Source of the DNA: Petrosia ficiformis
Taxonomy: Eukaryota > Porifera > Demospongiae > Haplosclerida > Petrosiidae
Assembly (NCBI GenBank): GCA_947044365.1
Contig: OX345636.1
Coordinates: 36,605,212-36,669,211 of the forward strand
Length of the DNA: 64,000 nt
Direction of reading: 5' to 3'
A model generated the notes under the pieces. The model was not told the origin of the DNA, did no database searches, and saw only the letters and a program-made list of their open reading frames with translations. Numbering within the stretch: position 1 is the first letter of the stretch; the number at the start of each line of letters is the position of its first letter. Shown here in pieces: positions 51,801 through 53,032 of the stretch. Made by a program: the position numbers and the translations under genes.

Positions 51801-53032
51801 CACCATACAAAATCTACTGCCAATATACAGGAAGATTACTGATGAAAATTGAATTGTCCATGTCTTGAGCAGTTTCATTCATAATGAATAATTATGTGTA
51901 GCATTTAACTATTAATGTGGGTCATCATATGTACATGTACATACATTACATTTTTACATCATATTTTACTTATTGTCTAGCTAATTGAGTTAATCCCTTT
52001 TTATAACCACATGGTATTACATTTTAAAAGACAAATATGATCATGAAGGAAGTGTATATATATCCTATTTGTCTTGAAATACTACGTGATTATAAAAAGG
52101 AATTATCTCAATTAGCTGGACAATACATAAAACAGTATACAGGCTCACTCATTGGAATAGCTTTAGAGAAGAAATCACAAGGAAATTCTGGCTTTGTGAG
52201 TGTCCAATGGCTCAGAAGATCTAAGAAAGAATTCCCAATATTCTTCCACCTTGTCTTTAGTGTCCCACTGACTTTCTCTGGTCTAAATATATGAAGAAAA
52301 CATACCCACATAATAATTGCTTAGCTTATTATGAAAATTCACAGATTTAGTGTTTGGTTATATACAACTGCTGTTAATTGATTTAATACCCAGAATGAGG
52401 AAACTTCCTTAATACTAAAACATTATTCACATTCACCATGACCAGAGAAAAAATTATAACTTTAGTTTGGAATCGCCAATAATCTTTTGACCTTCACAAT
52501 TTTCATATAATTATCCTTCCTTCTTTTCTTGTGTACATCAAATTTCACTATTGAGTTACAGTATAATTTTATGACATTAAACTATACACTATAGTACTTA
52601 TAATTATATCCTGATTTTTTAGGACATTGTGAATGTGAAGAGACTTTACATATACTACATGTATGCAAATATAATTGTTATAATTTTATTATATATGTAG
52701 ATTAACCCCTCTAAAACCAATCATATACATATGTATATAGGGATAGCTCTGGCTACACATATATACATACATTGTATATTGTACACTATAATTTGATGAA
52801 TACATAGCATCAAAACAAAATGTCCATGCATGTTAGTGAAAGTCATATTAAAGGTCAAAAATTAAATCGTGTCTGAAAATAAAACTTAGTGTGTCAGTTG
52901 CACTACCAATACCTGTATTGTAAAATGGCTTCCATGACCTTTTGTGGGTTTAGCTTGATCAATTCACCACATTTCTGCATGACTGTGTCAACAGCATTAT
53001 TTCCATCGTTACAGATATATATTTCTTCATTA
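81..53032 (-). CDS. RNF213: RNF213/mysterin-like giant AAA+ E3 ubiquitin ligase, partial (31 exons)
   Basis: The vertebrate family member is a very large cytosolic dynein-like AAA+ ATPase fused to a ubiquitin ligase module, with roles in lipid-droplet biology and innate defence. Here 31 minus-strand exons join to about 2,568 codons. All 30 junctions agree in phase and use GT-AG borders. The order matches the family: a long helical N-terminal arm, then AAA units with Walker A motifs GHAGNGKS, GETGVGKT and GPPGCSKT. Walker B motifs IFFDEVNT and LMDEAGLPEE and a sensor-like IVAACNPHRTN are visible. Vertebrate proteins are about 5,200 residues, so this is roughly the N-terminal half; the RING/E3 part would lie left of position 1. 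The first exon is not established. Five introns exceed 4 kb and carry transposons. Family assignment is secure; exact exon edges are my reading of splice sites, without transcript support. Confidence 0.92.
318..1147. other. Intron, no gene seen
   Basis: Non-coding intron sequence with a short TAGA microsatellite near 653-673. Bases around 385-460 resemble, on the opposite strand, 6768-6870 at the other end of the same intron. Nothing else recognisable. Confidence 0.6.
1148..1372 (-). repeat. Dispersed repeat unit B, minus-strand copy
   Basis: Reverse-complement copy of a roughly 225-250 bp unit found five more times in this window. Hallmarks are a CCATCCCTACATAGAGAGTA end followed by a short palindrome of AGAGAGTAC/GTACTCTCT, a run of T around GGCCATTTTTTTT, and an opening near GATTTTGCCAGTTTTGC. 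Confidence 0.75.
1639..2535 (+). mobile_element. Internally deleted hAT transposon (TTF/DUF4371 type)
   Basis: The ends are imperfect inverted repeats of the CAGGGRTGGAT type, with a G-run at the left. The left part encodes a short N-terminus (MSNSRKRPSMQLTSYFK) and the right part a hAT dimerisation domain; the middle of the transposase is missing. The element interrupts a hairpin repeat: its flanks, GCACAGGAACAAGA on the left and TGGCTTTGGCAACAAAATG on the right, are adjacent in the related copies. Confidence 0.78.
1934..2430 (+). pseudogene. hAT transposase C-terminal remnant
   Basis: Translates to a hAT C-terminal dimerisation region: LPITSAEAERTFSLL, then RIKTHT, a stop, then SDMAVIAMHYQER. 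Stop codons at about 2126 and 2260 break the frame. The SAEAERTFS core is typical of transposases and domesticated proteins with a TTF zinc finger. It cannot encode an active enzyme. Confidence 0.85.
2536..2756. repeat. Long hairpin repeat A, copy 1 (split by the hAT)
   Basis: The two arms carry CAACAAAATGAAATACCACT and its reverse complement around a loop near 2600-2640. The outer arm on the left sits before the hAT, at about 1618-1638. Confidence 0.8.
2757..3211. repeat. Internal part of the composite non-autonomous element
   Basis: Matches 4830-5150 nearly throughout, with shared landmarks such as ACGTGATGACTATTCTGTTT and CAGAAGGAGACAGTACT. No reading frame. Confidence 0.65.
3220..3824 (+). 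mobile_element. Miniature hAT element with BED zinc-finger ORF
   Basis: A 605-bp element with inverted ends carrying GCTGGGCGATA and an exact 8-bp target-site duplication ATCTGACA at 3212-3219 and 3825-3832, the hAT signature. The homologous site near 5150 lacks the insertion, confirming the borders. Confidence 0.92.
3394..3648 (+). pseudogene. BED-type zinc finger fragment of a hAT transposase
   Basis: The peptide carries VWKFFGFETSTDGRTEKKK, then VCKLCKKELKYTGGTSNLHF and HLENHH: a C-x2-C...H-x4-H BED finger with the aromatic start. The frame then runs into unrelated residues and stops, so the catalytic part of the transposase is absent. BED fingers bind the transposon ends; this copy could at best encode a DNA-binding fragment. 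Confidence 0.82.
3833..3990. repeat. Composite-element segment (duplicated at 5160-5400)
   Basis: Contains TTTGCTATTTGTGGAAGTGA and the ACTTATCTGTTTTGTAG end, which recur twice as a tandem of about 100 bp at 5170-5390. Confidence 0.65.
3997..4340. mobile_element. MITE with about 34-bp inverted ends
   Basis: Starts AAGGCCACATAAAC and ends with its near complement; the inverted match continues through the TTTCTCATCC segment. A 6-bp direct repeat ATCCAT flanks it (3991-3996, 4341-4346). The interior has no coding potential. Confidence 0.8.
4341..4571. repeat. Composite-element segment
   Basis: Shared with 5400-5660 and, in reverse, with 1420-1600: landmarks TAAGTAGGTTGCTGTAGTGG and GAAATCTATTTTTATGAAAA. 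Confidence 0.65.
4572..4820. repeat. Long hairpin repeat A, copy 2
   Basis: A nearly perfect palindrome of about 250 bp. The left arm reads AAAGCACAGGAACAAGATTG, the right arm its complement, with a loop near 4690-4720. Open frames appear on both strands only because the arms mirror one another. Confidence 0.85.
4821..5666. repeat. Composite-element internal segments, including a 100-bp tandem pair
   Basis: Follows the same order of blocks as 2757-4571 but without the two insertions. The block with ACTAATGATTTGTACATGGA is present twice in tandem (about 5180 and 5285). Confidence 0.65.
5667..6123 (+). repeat. Two tandem copies of repeat unit B
   Basis: Units about 5667-5896 and 5897-6123; each runs from GATTTTGCCA to the GAGAGTACTAC...GTACTCTCTGA palindrome end. 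Confidence 0.78.
6225..6430 (-). repeat. Inverted fragment of the composite element
   Basis: Minus-strand match to the block with AGGAGACAGTAC and GGAATGGTGTCC at 4900-4950. Confidence 0.6.
6431..6744. repeat. Long hairpin repeat A, copy 3
   Basis: Arms with AAAAAGCACAGGAACAAGAT and its complement around a loop near 6570-6610. More diverged than copy 2. Confidence 0.82.
6975..8465 (-). CDS. RNF213: RNF213-like exon 30 (end of third and whole fourth AAA unit, 1.5 kb)
   Basis: The largest exon: 497 codons in phase 0. It opens with PLPQNIFIVAACNPHRTNS, a sensor-1 strand of the third unit. Later it carries the fourth unit: Walker A IIIGPPGCSKTLSFK, Walker B SVVLMDEAGLPEENLQVLK, and sensor-like FVALTNTILDAAKSNRAV. 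All three sites look intact. It ends CKFLSE at donor GAG/GTATGC. The acceptor is CTTTTTTAG-like at 8466; the frame is open beyond the first usable start, so it is an internal exon. Confidence 0.96.
8524..8604 (-). CDS. RNF213: RNF213-like exon 29 (Walker B, third AAA unit)
   Basis: Twenty-seven codons in phase 0: IFFDEVNTASCLGFLKEIIV then DHTLDGK. The hhhhDE Walker B is intact, so this unit has both nucleotide-binding and catalytic acidic residues. Acceptor ATTGTTAG, donor AAG/GTATCT. Confidence 0.95.
8673..8767 (-). CDS. RNF213: RNF213-like exon 28
   Basis: Acceptor TTATTAG, donor ACT/GTAAGT. It encodes LTPSDIKEFLQPIIDEEG and ends RPKLT, immediately before the Walker B strand in the next exon. 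Confidence 0.92.
8768..9404. other. Intron, nothing recognised
   Basis: A 637-bp intron. A short plus-strand open frame at 9106-9321 has no recognisable similarity and is treated as chance. Confidence 0.55.
9405..9438 (-). CDS. RNF213: RNF213-like micro-exon 27 (34 bp)
   Basis: Without it, exon 26 (phase 0) and exon 28 (needs one preceding base) do not join. This 34-bp stretch has acceptor AATTTAG and donor GAAG/GTACAT, encodes VNHIPTTGYTE plus one base, and restores the phase exactly. It was found by phase bookkeeping plus splice consensus, so it is a strong inference rather than an independent hit. Confidence 0.75.
9566..10109 (-). CDS. RNF213: RNF213-like exon 26 (third AAA unit, Walker A)
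   Basis: 181 codons (acceptor CTTTTTAG, donor GAG/GTGAGA). It carries GLSVLQNQGYVLTLDYLLKM before the P-loop in GMPVIISGETGVGKTFLLE, with the invariant Gly-Lys-Thr. It ends EIPHLFDAE. In the vertebrate protein this unit is one of the two that hydrolyse ATP. Confidence 0.95.
10279..10385 (-). CDS. RNF213: RNF213-like exon 25
   Basis: Acceptor ACATGTAG, donor AAT/GTGAGT. It encodes LIYNDGAFSVLSRTGRLSLE and ends with two bases that complete Met with the next exon. Confidence 0.9.
10386..11690. other. Intron; possibly outer part of a decayed DIRS-like element
   Basis: More GC-rich than its surroundings, with short plus-strand open stretches (for example 11188-11379). No domain recognised. Its composition continues into the DIRS-like recombinase further right, so it may be the same element. 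Confidence 0.4.
11962..12131. repeat. 85-bp tandem direct duplication
   Basis: Two copies of an 85-bp unit (11962-12046, 12047-12131) sharing CACATTCCTATGACCATTTG, nearly identical. Confidence 0.9.
12132..13679. other. Intron, degraded sequence
   Basis: Only short open stretches. Probably remnants of the DIRS-like element whose recombinase follows, but no motif could be named. Confidence 0.4.
13680..14165 (+). pseudogene. DIRS-like tyrosine recombinase remnant
   Basis: Across three frames the plus strand reads like a DIRS recombinase: CLEYVLKG, then a GKFTCP...AYSSSLLSPSDTCV stretch, then TPFGAGTTLYLSCKGETLRP and a final VRQGLDVEEFNIP. At least two frame changes and several stops break it, and the catalytic C-terminal part with the GHSFR-type box is not seen. 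DIRS elements use this enzyme instead of an integrase. Inactive here. Confidence 0.72.
14166..15266. other. Intron, no gene seen
   Basis: Includes a G-rich patch near 14380-14470 and short open frames without similarity. Confidence 0.5.
15267..15474 (-). CDS. RNF213: RNF213-like exon 24
   Basis: Acceptor AATTGTAG, donor CAA/GTAAGT. The peptide includes YMYRRCHFMEESYHMRYFEG and ends FQPPHMQ in phase 0. The 4.9-kb intron that follows contains a decayed DIRS-like element. Confidence 0.9.
15539..15701 (-). CDS. RNF213: RNF213-like exon 23
   Basis: Acceptor TTGTTCAG, donor TTAG/GTCTGT (a less common donor). The peptide includes VPPRWKRLFKKENKDHG and LYQRMFI. It ends with AG, completing Arg with the G of the next exon. 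Confidence 0.89.
15756..15957 (-). CDS. RNF213: RNF213-like exon 22
   Basis: Acceptor TTTCATAG, donor ATG/GTTGGT, 67 codons plus one base. It contains FPIFSFIGTKKCISAVSIAY and ends LDRLHN, continuing into VPPRWKRLF of the next exon. Confidence 0.92.
16015..16167 (-). CDS. RNF213: RNF213-like exon 21
   Basis: Fifty-one codons, phase 0 (acceptor ACATTAG, donor GAG/GTACTG). It starts VTEEERKAFVNSCKLINWFF. An internal CAG looks like an acceptor but using it breaks the phase, so the exon is read through. No DE-type Walker B is seen here. Confidence 0.92.
16168..16760. other. Intron, no gene seen
   Basis: Searched on the minus strand for a missing exon; none is needed, since exons 20 and 21 join in phase. 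Confidence 0.55.
16761..16936 (-). CDS. RNF213: RNF213-like exon 20 (Walker A, second AAA unit)
   Basis: Starts with GA, completing Gly, then NGKSHYIKHVIEVKKWA, so the P-loop reads GHAGNGKS with an intact Lys-Ser pair. Acceptor TTACTTAG, donor AAG/GTTTGC, ending phase 0 after INFTLPFIK. In the vertebrate protein the second AAA unit holds ATP without turning it over. Confidence 0.93.
16937..17791. other. Intron, AT-rich, no gene seen
   Basis: No open frame of note, no hairpin or repeat shared with other parts of the window. Confidence 0.55.
17792..17873 (-). CDS. RNF213: RNF213-like exon 19 (start of Walker A)
   Basis: Encodes LSPDKQTRIDMEPLKKQILC and then ELVYGHA, ending with one base. The P-loop GHAGNGKS is split by the intron between this exon and the next. 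Acceptor TTCATAG, donor CTG/GTAATT. Confidence 0.91.
17982..18107 (-). CDS. RNF213: RNF213-like exon 18
   Basis: Forty-two codons, phase 0 (acceptor TCTGTAG, donor TAT/GTATGT). It includes the segment EYDVVFIETSVSIMRTMPW. The hydrophobic run followed by acidic residues (DVVFIE) looks like a beta strand of the AAA fold. Confidence 0.9.
18178..18543 (-). CDS. RNF213: RNF213-like exon 17 (first AAA region)
   Basis: One hundred and twenty-two codons, phase 0 (acceptor TATAACAG, donor GAG/GTATGT). It starts VVESQQVNVSDDIFSTMGYF. No Walker A motif is visible, in line with the degenerate first AAA unit known in the family. Confidence 0.92.
18596..18820 (-). CDS. RNF213: RNF213-like exon 16
   Basis: Seventy-five codons, phase 0 (acceptor GATGTAG, donor ACT/GTGAGT). 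It starts HNEFRQELHKW and contains AYPLLSFFSNLKIFQMYQLL, a stretch characteristic of the approach to the first AAA unit. Confidence 0.9.
18821..19524. other. Intron start, no gene seen; CA microsatellite at its end
   Basis: Low-complexity CA run at about 19485-19512. The rest is unique AT-rich sequence. Confidence 0.55.
19525..19614 (+). repeat. 90-bp dispersed repeat, copy 1
   Basis: CAGCCTACTTTGAGGTTCAT and the following 70 bases recur at 30874-30965 with few changes. In both places a TA-rich run follows. Confidence 0.85.
19611..19690. repeat. TA microsatellite
   Basis: Long uninterrupted and slightly interrupted (TA)n. It replaces the outer part of the Gypsy LTR expected here. Confidence 0.9.
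20173..20652 (-). pseudogene. Gypsy integrase core, second part
   Basis: Opens with IAIFSCHGISPTLVSDN, which repeats the function of SIFSRHGIPKTL at the end of the previous frame, then HYPQANGQAERSVKTAKNLL with the conserved acidic residue. It ends in a Pro- and Arg-rich tail. The repeat of the same block in different wording points to a mosaic of two related elements. Confidence 0.88.
20646..21806 (-). pseudogene. Gypsy RNase H and integrase N-terminal part
   Basis: After a second stop (TAA, 21750-21752) the frame is open from 21674: VSADSSSYGLGAVLLQ, ALATTWACEKFASYL, IETDHKPLVPLL and IYTADTLSRSP mark RNase H. The integrase starts with HQGHQGIEQCHLRAKSSVWW and the core with TDLFVVKGVNYLLIVDYFSR. 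Frame ends at 20646 within a duplicated segment. Confidence 0.9.
21810..22646 (-). pseudogene. Gypsy reverse transcriptase domain
   Basis: A 278-codon open frame with the RT blocks in order: WCAGMVVVSKNSGSIRIFVD, FSILDANSGFWQIPLS, FNKLPFGISSAPELFQK, LMDDILIFA (the YxDD box, here LMDD) and FLGHLIDENGIQADP. About a dozen residues after NVPL are missing compared with the second Gypsy copy at 26 kb. It ends at a TAG (21810-21812) in a position where related copies have Gln. Confidence 0.92.
22680..22800 (-). pseudogene. Gypsy aspartic protease remnant
   Basis: The minus strand carries FKMDTGAEFTAISEAI, the DTGA active-site motif, at about 22722-22770. The rest of the protease is deleted: a 20-bp direct duplication (CATCCAGATGTTGATTTTAG twice) lies at the point where the protease passes into the reverse transcriptase. 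Confidence 0.8.
22804..23570 (-). pseudogene. Gypsy gag remnant with zinc knuckle
   Basis: Right part: gag-type WKRRFEQF and LEGESAEQYI with stops between. Left part open from 23262: AKKRIRQREAIQEQQQLLKG, then two cysteine clusters CTLCGKELHSRDKC and CRRFQKKGHYSTQC; the first has the C-x2-C-x4-H-x4-C pattern and the second has lost its second Cys (CRRF). Nucleocapsid part of a Gypsy gag. Confidence 0.85.
23568..23584 (-). other. Retrotransposon primer-binding site
   Basis: TGGTGTCAGAAGTGGGA, complementary to a tRNA-Leu-type 3' end, next to the presumed LTR end TAACATTACA. The tRNA identity is from memory of SURL-type elements. Confidence 0.65.
23620..23925. repeat. Long hairpin repeat A', copy 4
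   Basis: Arms with AAAAATGAAAGAAGATGTAG, GGTTGGGAAGCTAACATAGG and their complements, loop near 23755-23790. A subfamily of the hairpin seen at 2.5-6.7 kb. Confidence 0.88.
23926..24545 (+). repeat. Composite-element middle block, copy 1
   Basis: About 600 bp shared with 27660-28080 and 31280-31890. Landmarks: TGTATTTATGTATTGATTAT, GTGTCAACCATTCAGTATTC, AAAATGGCGTC and GATCAAATCTTTGTAGTCGT. No coding frame. Ends in an ATT/TAA microsatellite (24510-24545). Confidence 0.82.
24546..24782 (+). repeat. Repeat unit B, copy 4
   Basis: GATTTTGCCAGTTTTGCC to the TACCGTACTCTCTGA end, closing the composite element that starts with the hairpin at 23620. Confidence 0.82.
25014..25600 (+). pseudogene. Gypsy gag remnant
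   Basis: Fragments: GESSEQYIAVLHNLAET just before a stop at 25214, a Gln-rich linker, and the knuckle CKRCGKDCRNRIDC followed by CYKC, a stop, KRGHICSQ. Same layout as the gag of the minus-strand copy. Confidence 0.82.
25622..25912 (+). pseudogene. Gypsy aspartic protease remnant
   Basis: Open frame of 96 codons with SFKLDTGAEVTAISEETLKI, including the DTGA catalytic motif. This protease is longer than the truncated one in the minus-strand copy. Confidence 0.85.
26023..27200 (+). pseudogene. Gypsy reverse transcriptase and RNase H, many stops
   Basis: Blocks KPYKIRLRPDAKPFALYTP, CCAGMVMVPKNNGKLCICVD, LIDDILVAGPD (YxDD box, here LIDD), then LAKFTPNLAELSQPLRELL and KISTNASSHGLDAVILQQ. About ten in-frame stops, mostly TGA where Arg, Trp or Cys is expected and TAA/TAG for Gln. 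Confidence 0.88.
27660..28083 (+). repeat. Composite-element middle block, copy 2 (5' truncated)
   Basis: Begins at GTCACTGTGTCAACCGTTCA; the hairpin and first part are missing. Confidence 0.8.
28084..28320 (+). repeat. Repeat unit B, copy 5
   Basis: Ends with CATCCCTACATAGAGAGTAC and the short palindrome, 53 bp left of exon 15. Confidence 0.82.
28374..28490 (-). CDS. RNF213: RNF213-like exon 15
   Basis: Thirty-nine codons in phase 0 (acceptor TTGCACAG, donor TTG/GTAAAT). The peptide starts VSLNILELLKKLKLAGSF. The following intron of 9.6 kb is the longest in the window and contains two Gypsy elements. Confidence 0.86.
28491..29294. other. Intron, no gene seen
   Basis: AT-rich; no repeat shared with other parts of the window noticed. 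Confidence 0.5.
29295..29422 (-). CDS. RNF213: RNF213-like exon 14
   Basis: Acceptor ACATGTAG, donor GAG/GTATAG. The peptide includes NKWDLKTISEFAANLELLQ and ends IQLFLKIYE in phase 0. A 3-kb intron with a Crypton-like remnant and a composite hairpin element lies upstream. Confidence 0.86.
29640..30000. repeat. Repeat with CCCTCGGGCTCGG motif
   Basis: Contains GGCTACGCCCTCGGGCTCGG and ATATCTGATATAGCACTC; a related inverted motif (CCCGAGGGCGAGATT, ATCTGATATAAC) lies near 42950-42990. It leads directly into the Crypton-like ORF and may be its flank. Confidence 0.5.
30072..30671 (+). pseudogene. Crypton/DUF3504-like tyrosine recombinase remnant
   Basis: It starts with MEKRPFLSLKKRSPLDMYNE and an N-terminal helix (KNTERAHEWAMKVM), then skips the usual middle. 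The C-terminal part reads IGHNTLASKLKDMF, SLRATGISRLYAKGIQLME, then GHQNVGGIRSYDHTSEKE. This is the SLRATG...GH...RSY pattern of the recombinase domain shared by Cryptons, KIAA1958 and ZMYM proteins. Three stops (about 30257, 30309, 30419) interrupt it; one falls just before SLRATG, where related proteins usually have His. Length is about half of a full protein. Confidence 0.72.
30874..30965 (+). repeat. 90-bp dispersed repeat, copy 2
   Basis: Matches 19525-19614 and is followed by the hairpin element. Confidence 0.85.
30969..31275. repeat. Long hairpin repeat A', copy 5
   Basis: Arms with AAGCTAACATAGGACCCAAA and its complement around a loop near 31110-31140; the stem is very regular. Confidence 0.9.
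31276..31894 (+). repeat. Composite-element middle block, copy 3
   Basis: Same landmarks and order as 23926-24545. Confidence 0.83.
31895..32143 (+). repeat. Repeat unit B, copy 6
   Basis: Full unit ending TACCGTACTCTCTGATACAT. The TACCGTAC part is doubled. It completes a full composite element, about 30969-32143. Confidence 0.83.
32144..32240. repeat. TA microsatellite
   Basis: Nearly pure (TA)n directly after the composite element. Confidence 0.92.
32481..32595 (-). CDS. RNF213: RNF213-like exon 13
   Basis: Acceptor ATTATAG, donor AAG/GTATGG. The peptide runs from SQTKDAILKQLQTLFDG to MEVQICE. It ends with one base (G) that completes Glu with the next exon. Confidence 0.87.
32648..33740 (-). 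CDS. RNF213: RNF213-like exon 12 (1.1 kb, N-terminal arm)
   Basis: The second largest exon here, 364 codons with no stop. The acceptor ATTTACTAG precedes GACAATTTG; reading through the intron upstream would add a hydrophobic stretch that is not coding. It encodes an all-helical segment with motifs such as LPIFCFFHHFGSRFFAKC and ends FSRQE at donor GAG/GTTAGT. No catalytic motifs are expected or seen. Confidence 0.92.
33800..34105. repeat. Long hairpin repeat A', copy 6 (diverged)
   Basis: Arms such as AATGATAGAGGATGATGTAA and TACATCTTCT-like CCCACATCTTCTATCA are still complementary; an extra stretch sits in the right arm near 33990-34030. Confidence 0.7.
34106..35091. other. Intron, no gene seen; 35-bp tandem repeat
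   Basis: GAGACTATGCCTATAATTCT occurs twice (34691 and 34726). A plus-strand open frame at 34218-34436 has no recognised similarity. Confidence 0.5.
35092..35323. repeat. 116-bp tandem direct duplication
   Basis: Two copies (35092-35207, 35208-35323) sharing CAGATGCCCTACTTCGTTTT, with a few differences. Confidence 0.88.
35909..36468 (-). CDS. RNF213: RNF213-like exon 11
   Basis: A 560-bp exon (acceptor TTTTATAG, donor CTA/GTAAGT) starting GLRNINIINNLTIMKRILWD. It is helical throughout and ends with TA, completing Tyr with the next exon. This is part of the N-terminal arm that precedes the AAA ring. Confidence 0.9.
36680..36905 (+). repeat. Dispersed repeat D, copy 1
   Basis: Contains AATTAATTATGATTATAT-like GTTAATTATGATTATATTAT and CACAGTTCTCTCTTTGG; matches 43829-44010 on the same strand. 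Confidence 0.75.
37197..37259 (-). CDS. RNF213: RNF213-like exon 10 (63 bp)
   Basis: A 21-codon exon, phase 0 at both ends (acceptor TTGTTAG, donor GAG/GTTAGT). It encodes TTNSFQWLVCRIILE at its end, continuing into the GLRNINII start of the next exon. Confidence 0.85.
37317..37557 (-). CDS. RNF213: RNF213-like exon 9
   Basis: Acceptor CTATACAG, donor ATT/GTAAGT. It starts with one base and then TPPGKRSDILVFFEKISKF, and ends in phase 0. The region is helical and rich in Lys, Asp and Leu, as in the N-terminal arm of the family. Confidence 0.88.
37863..37966 (-). CDS. RNF213: RNF213-like exon 8
   Basis: Acceptor CTCTCAG, donor AAG/GTATAA. The peptide starts IFVDYFKNCEIIVEEEDL and ends with two bases, AG, completing Arg with the next exon. 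Confidence 0.86.
38364..38462 (-). CDS. RNF213: RNF213-like exon 7
   Basis: Thirty-three codons, phase 0 at both ends (acceptor ATTCAG, donor TCT/GTGAGT). The peptide includes LYVKFRESLKYLDSCQFLV. It is too short to stand alone as a gene and is supported by its neighbours. Confidence 0.83.
38550..38818. mobile_element. MITE with GGGTTTCAT inverted ends and G/C-runs
   Basis: Left end AAGGGTTTCATCCAGG, right end its approximate complement (CTATGAAACCCTG), with poly-G on one side and poly-C on the other. It ends 26 bp from exon 6. Target duplication not clear. Confidence 0.65.
38845..39054 (-). CDS. RNF213: RNF213-like exon 6
   Basis: Seventy codons, phase 0 at both ends (acceptor TTTCAG, donor AAG/GTAAGG). 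The start is GVGFIIAVEEFMKSSNCEE. Its donor is only 26 bp from a MITE that fills much of the following intron. Confidence 0.88.
39146..39317 (-). CDS. RNF213: RNF213-like exon 5
   Basis: Acceptor ACATACAG, donor GAG/GTACTA. The peptide starts NVLLILPNELEYEWKTNF and ends DWMGMIAE in phase 0. A 4.2-kb intron holding a decayed DIRS-like element separates it from the previous exon. Confidence 0.87.
39318..40199. other. Intron, nothing recognised
   Basis: An open frame at 39961-40203 on the plus strand overlaps the end of the DIRS-like remnant and shows no similarity. Confidence 0.5.
40200..41410 (-). pseudogene. DIRS-like reverse transcriptase / RNase H remnant
   Basis: Minus strand, several frames: KFGFCVGFN near 41390, then ITASDKLKMPPVTHC and MGIIPKSHQ, then KLDLKSAYRIVPVHP near 41020-41060, RT blocks in the wording of DIRS elements. 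RNase H follows with LNVHCKADIIWWILFLEKW (near 40750) and NVAADTLSRD (near 40390). Stops and frame changes are spread throughout. The recombinase that should follow was not found. Confidence 0.82.
41411..43501. other. Intron; possible outer parts of the DIRS-like element, TA microsatellite
   Basis: No named domain. A TA-rich microsatellite occupies about 42824-42895. After it, 42900-43020 contains an inverted pair around ATCAGATTTATAAAAACCTA / TTTTATAAATCTGATATAAC with the CCCGAGGGCGAG motif in the loop. Confidence 0.5.
43502..43677 (-). CDS. RNF213: RNF213-like exon 4
   Basis: The exon runs from acceptor CTGTAG to donor AAG/GTAAAC. It encodes YADKINYHQGTSPSHIQG and, further on, a stretch ending RVCTLLEA. 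It ends with AG, which joins the G of the next exon to give Arg. The peptide fits the helical N-terminal arm of the family. Confidence 0.85.
43829..44010 (+). repeat. Dispersed repeat D, copy 2
   Basis: See 36680-36905; shared landmarks CACAGTTCTCTCTTT and TTAATTGGCT. Confidence 0.75.
44011..46100. other. Intron, no gene seen
   Basis: Includes the end of a dispersed element near 44480-44505 (AAGATTAATAAT type) also seen near 51120 and 59450. Short open frames at 44837 and 45411 without similarity. Confidence 0.5.
46111..46918 (+). pseudogene. Coiled-coil ORF, possibly retroelement gag-like
   Basis: A plus-strand frame (46111-46404) encodes a charged heptad pattern: VEEDKKRLKTRVESAESELN then KAEAEIKNLMSKSSD. 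After stops and shifts it continues with EWECEQMRKEHERDC and KLDAQDELICLLKEML, ending near 46918 (HPSQPSRSY). The function is not recognised. Its place upstream of a Gypsy RT piece and its helical nature suggest a gag-like protein, but an unrelated pseudogene is equally possible. Confidence 0.4.
46919..47629. other. Intron, degraded sequence
   Basis: Probably the start of the hAT remnant or of a retroelement; stops in all frames. Confidence 0.45.
47630..49085 (+). pseudogene. hAT transposase (ZBED/hobo-Ac type), nearly full length, broken
   Basis: Pieces in three frames follow the usual order: GFLQLMEVAEPGYL (47700), SSRANDGYLSTTAHYISPQF (47850), CAGHTLNLAVQHALAVPELR (48090), DLPSHCLIQDIVTR (48250), LEMASHLCEQQAAI (48300), EVLSGQKYHT (48450), and the dimerisation domain AELVWYTAEPQLPLDHDPLL with YLCLPSTSVRSESLFSISGA (48860-49050). 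Several stops and frame changes inactivate it. BED finger and terminal repeats were not found with confidence. hAT enzymes cut and paste with 8-bp target duplications. Confidence 0.9.
49330..50275 (+). pseudogene. Gypsy reverse transcriptase fragment
   Basis: ISRMEKQMLEAEVI, then ASPVVMVQKKDNPLRFCVNY, LNSVTRKDTFPLPRIDNLLD, and after frame changes SRSVEEHCDHLSQVF and LKLHPEKCSLGHSKVL. The wording is that of the vertebrate/plant-type Gypsy pol, not of the SURL-like copies at 20-27 kb, so it is a third, different Gypsy lineage. It stops about 80 bp before exon 3 of the RNF213-like gene. Confidence 0.85.
50354..50436 (-). CDS. RNF213: RNF213-like exon 3
   Basis: This 83-bp exon has acceptor TTATTTAG and donor AAAG/GTTAGC. 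It encodes a helical piece containing TILKETGGLKNELQKQWG and ends in phase 0. It lies under 100 bp from the end of a Gypsy reverse-transcriptase fragment on the other strand. Confidence 0.8.
50437..51726. repeat. Intron with dispersed element E
   Basis: About 50680-51130 carries ATAACTTTAAAACAGAATGG and TTTTAGCAAAA, related to 53860-53910 (TAACTTTATAACTGAACGG), and ends AGGATTAATAA, as near 44500 and 59450. A short CAGA microsatellite lies near 51063-51080. No gene. Confidence 0.6.
52149..52282 (-). CDS. RNF213: RNF213-like exon 2
   Basis: The acceptor is ATATTTAG; the donor ATGA/GTGAGC lies inside a longer open frame. The peptide contains VSGTLKTRWKNIGNSFLDLL. It starts with one base, completing Arg from the previous exon, and ends with one base, completing Ile with the next. 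Open frames on the other strand here are taken as shadows. The same exon recurs at 60911-61044. Confidence 0.72.
52913..53032 (-). CDS. RNF213: RNF213-like exon 1 of those found (N-terminal arm)
   Basis: The exon is open for 39 codons between acceptor TTTTGTAG and donor CAG/GTATTG. It begins with one base of a split codon and ends with two. The peptide is acidic and helical, containing NDGNNAVDTVMQKCGEL. The ending phase matches the next exon (AG+A gives Arg). An upstream partner exon ending in two bases was not found with confidence. The same exon recurs at 61675-61794. Confidence 0.72.

Noticed and set aside
52037..52294. Plus-strand frame of 85 codons starting MIMKEVYIYPICLEIL (copy at 60799)
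   Set aside because: The opposite strand carries an exon that joins its neighbours in phase and continues the RNF213-like chain; the plus frame has no known relative.
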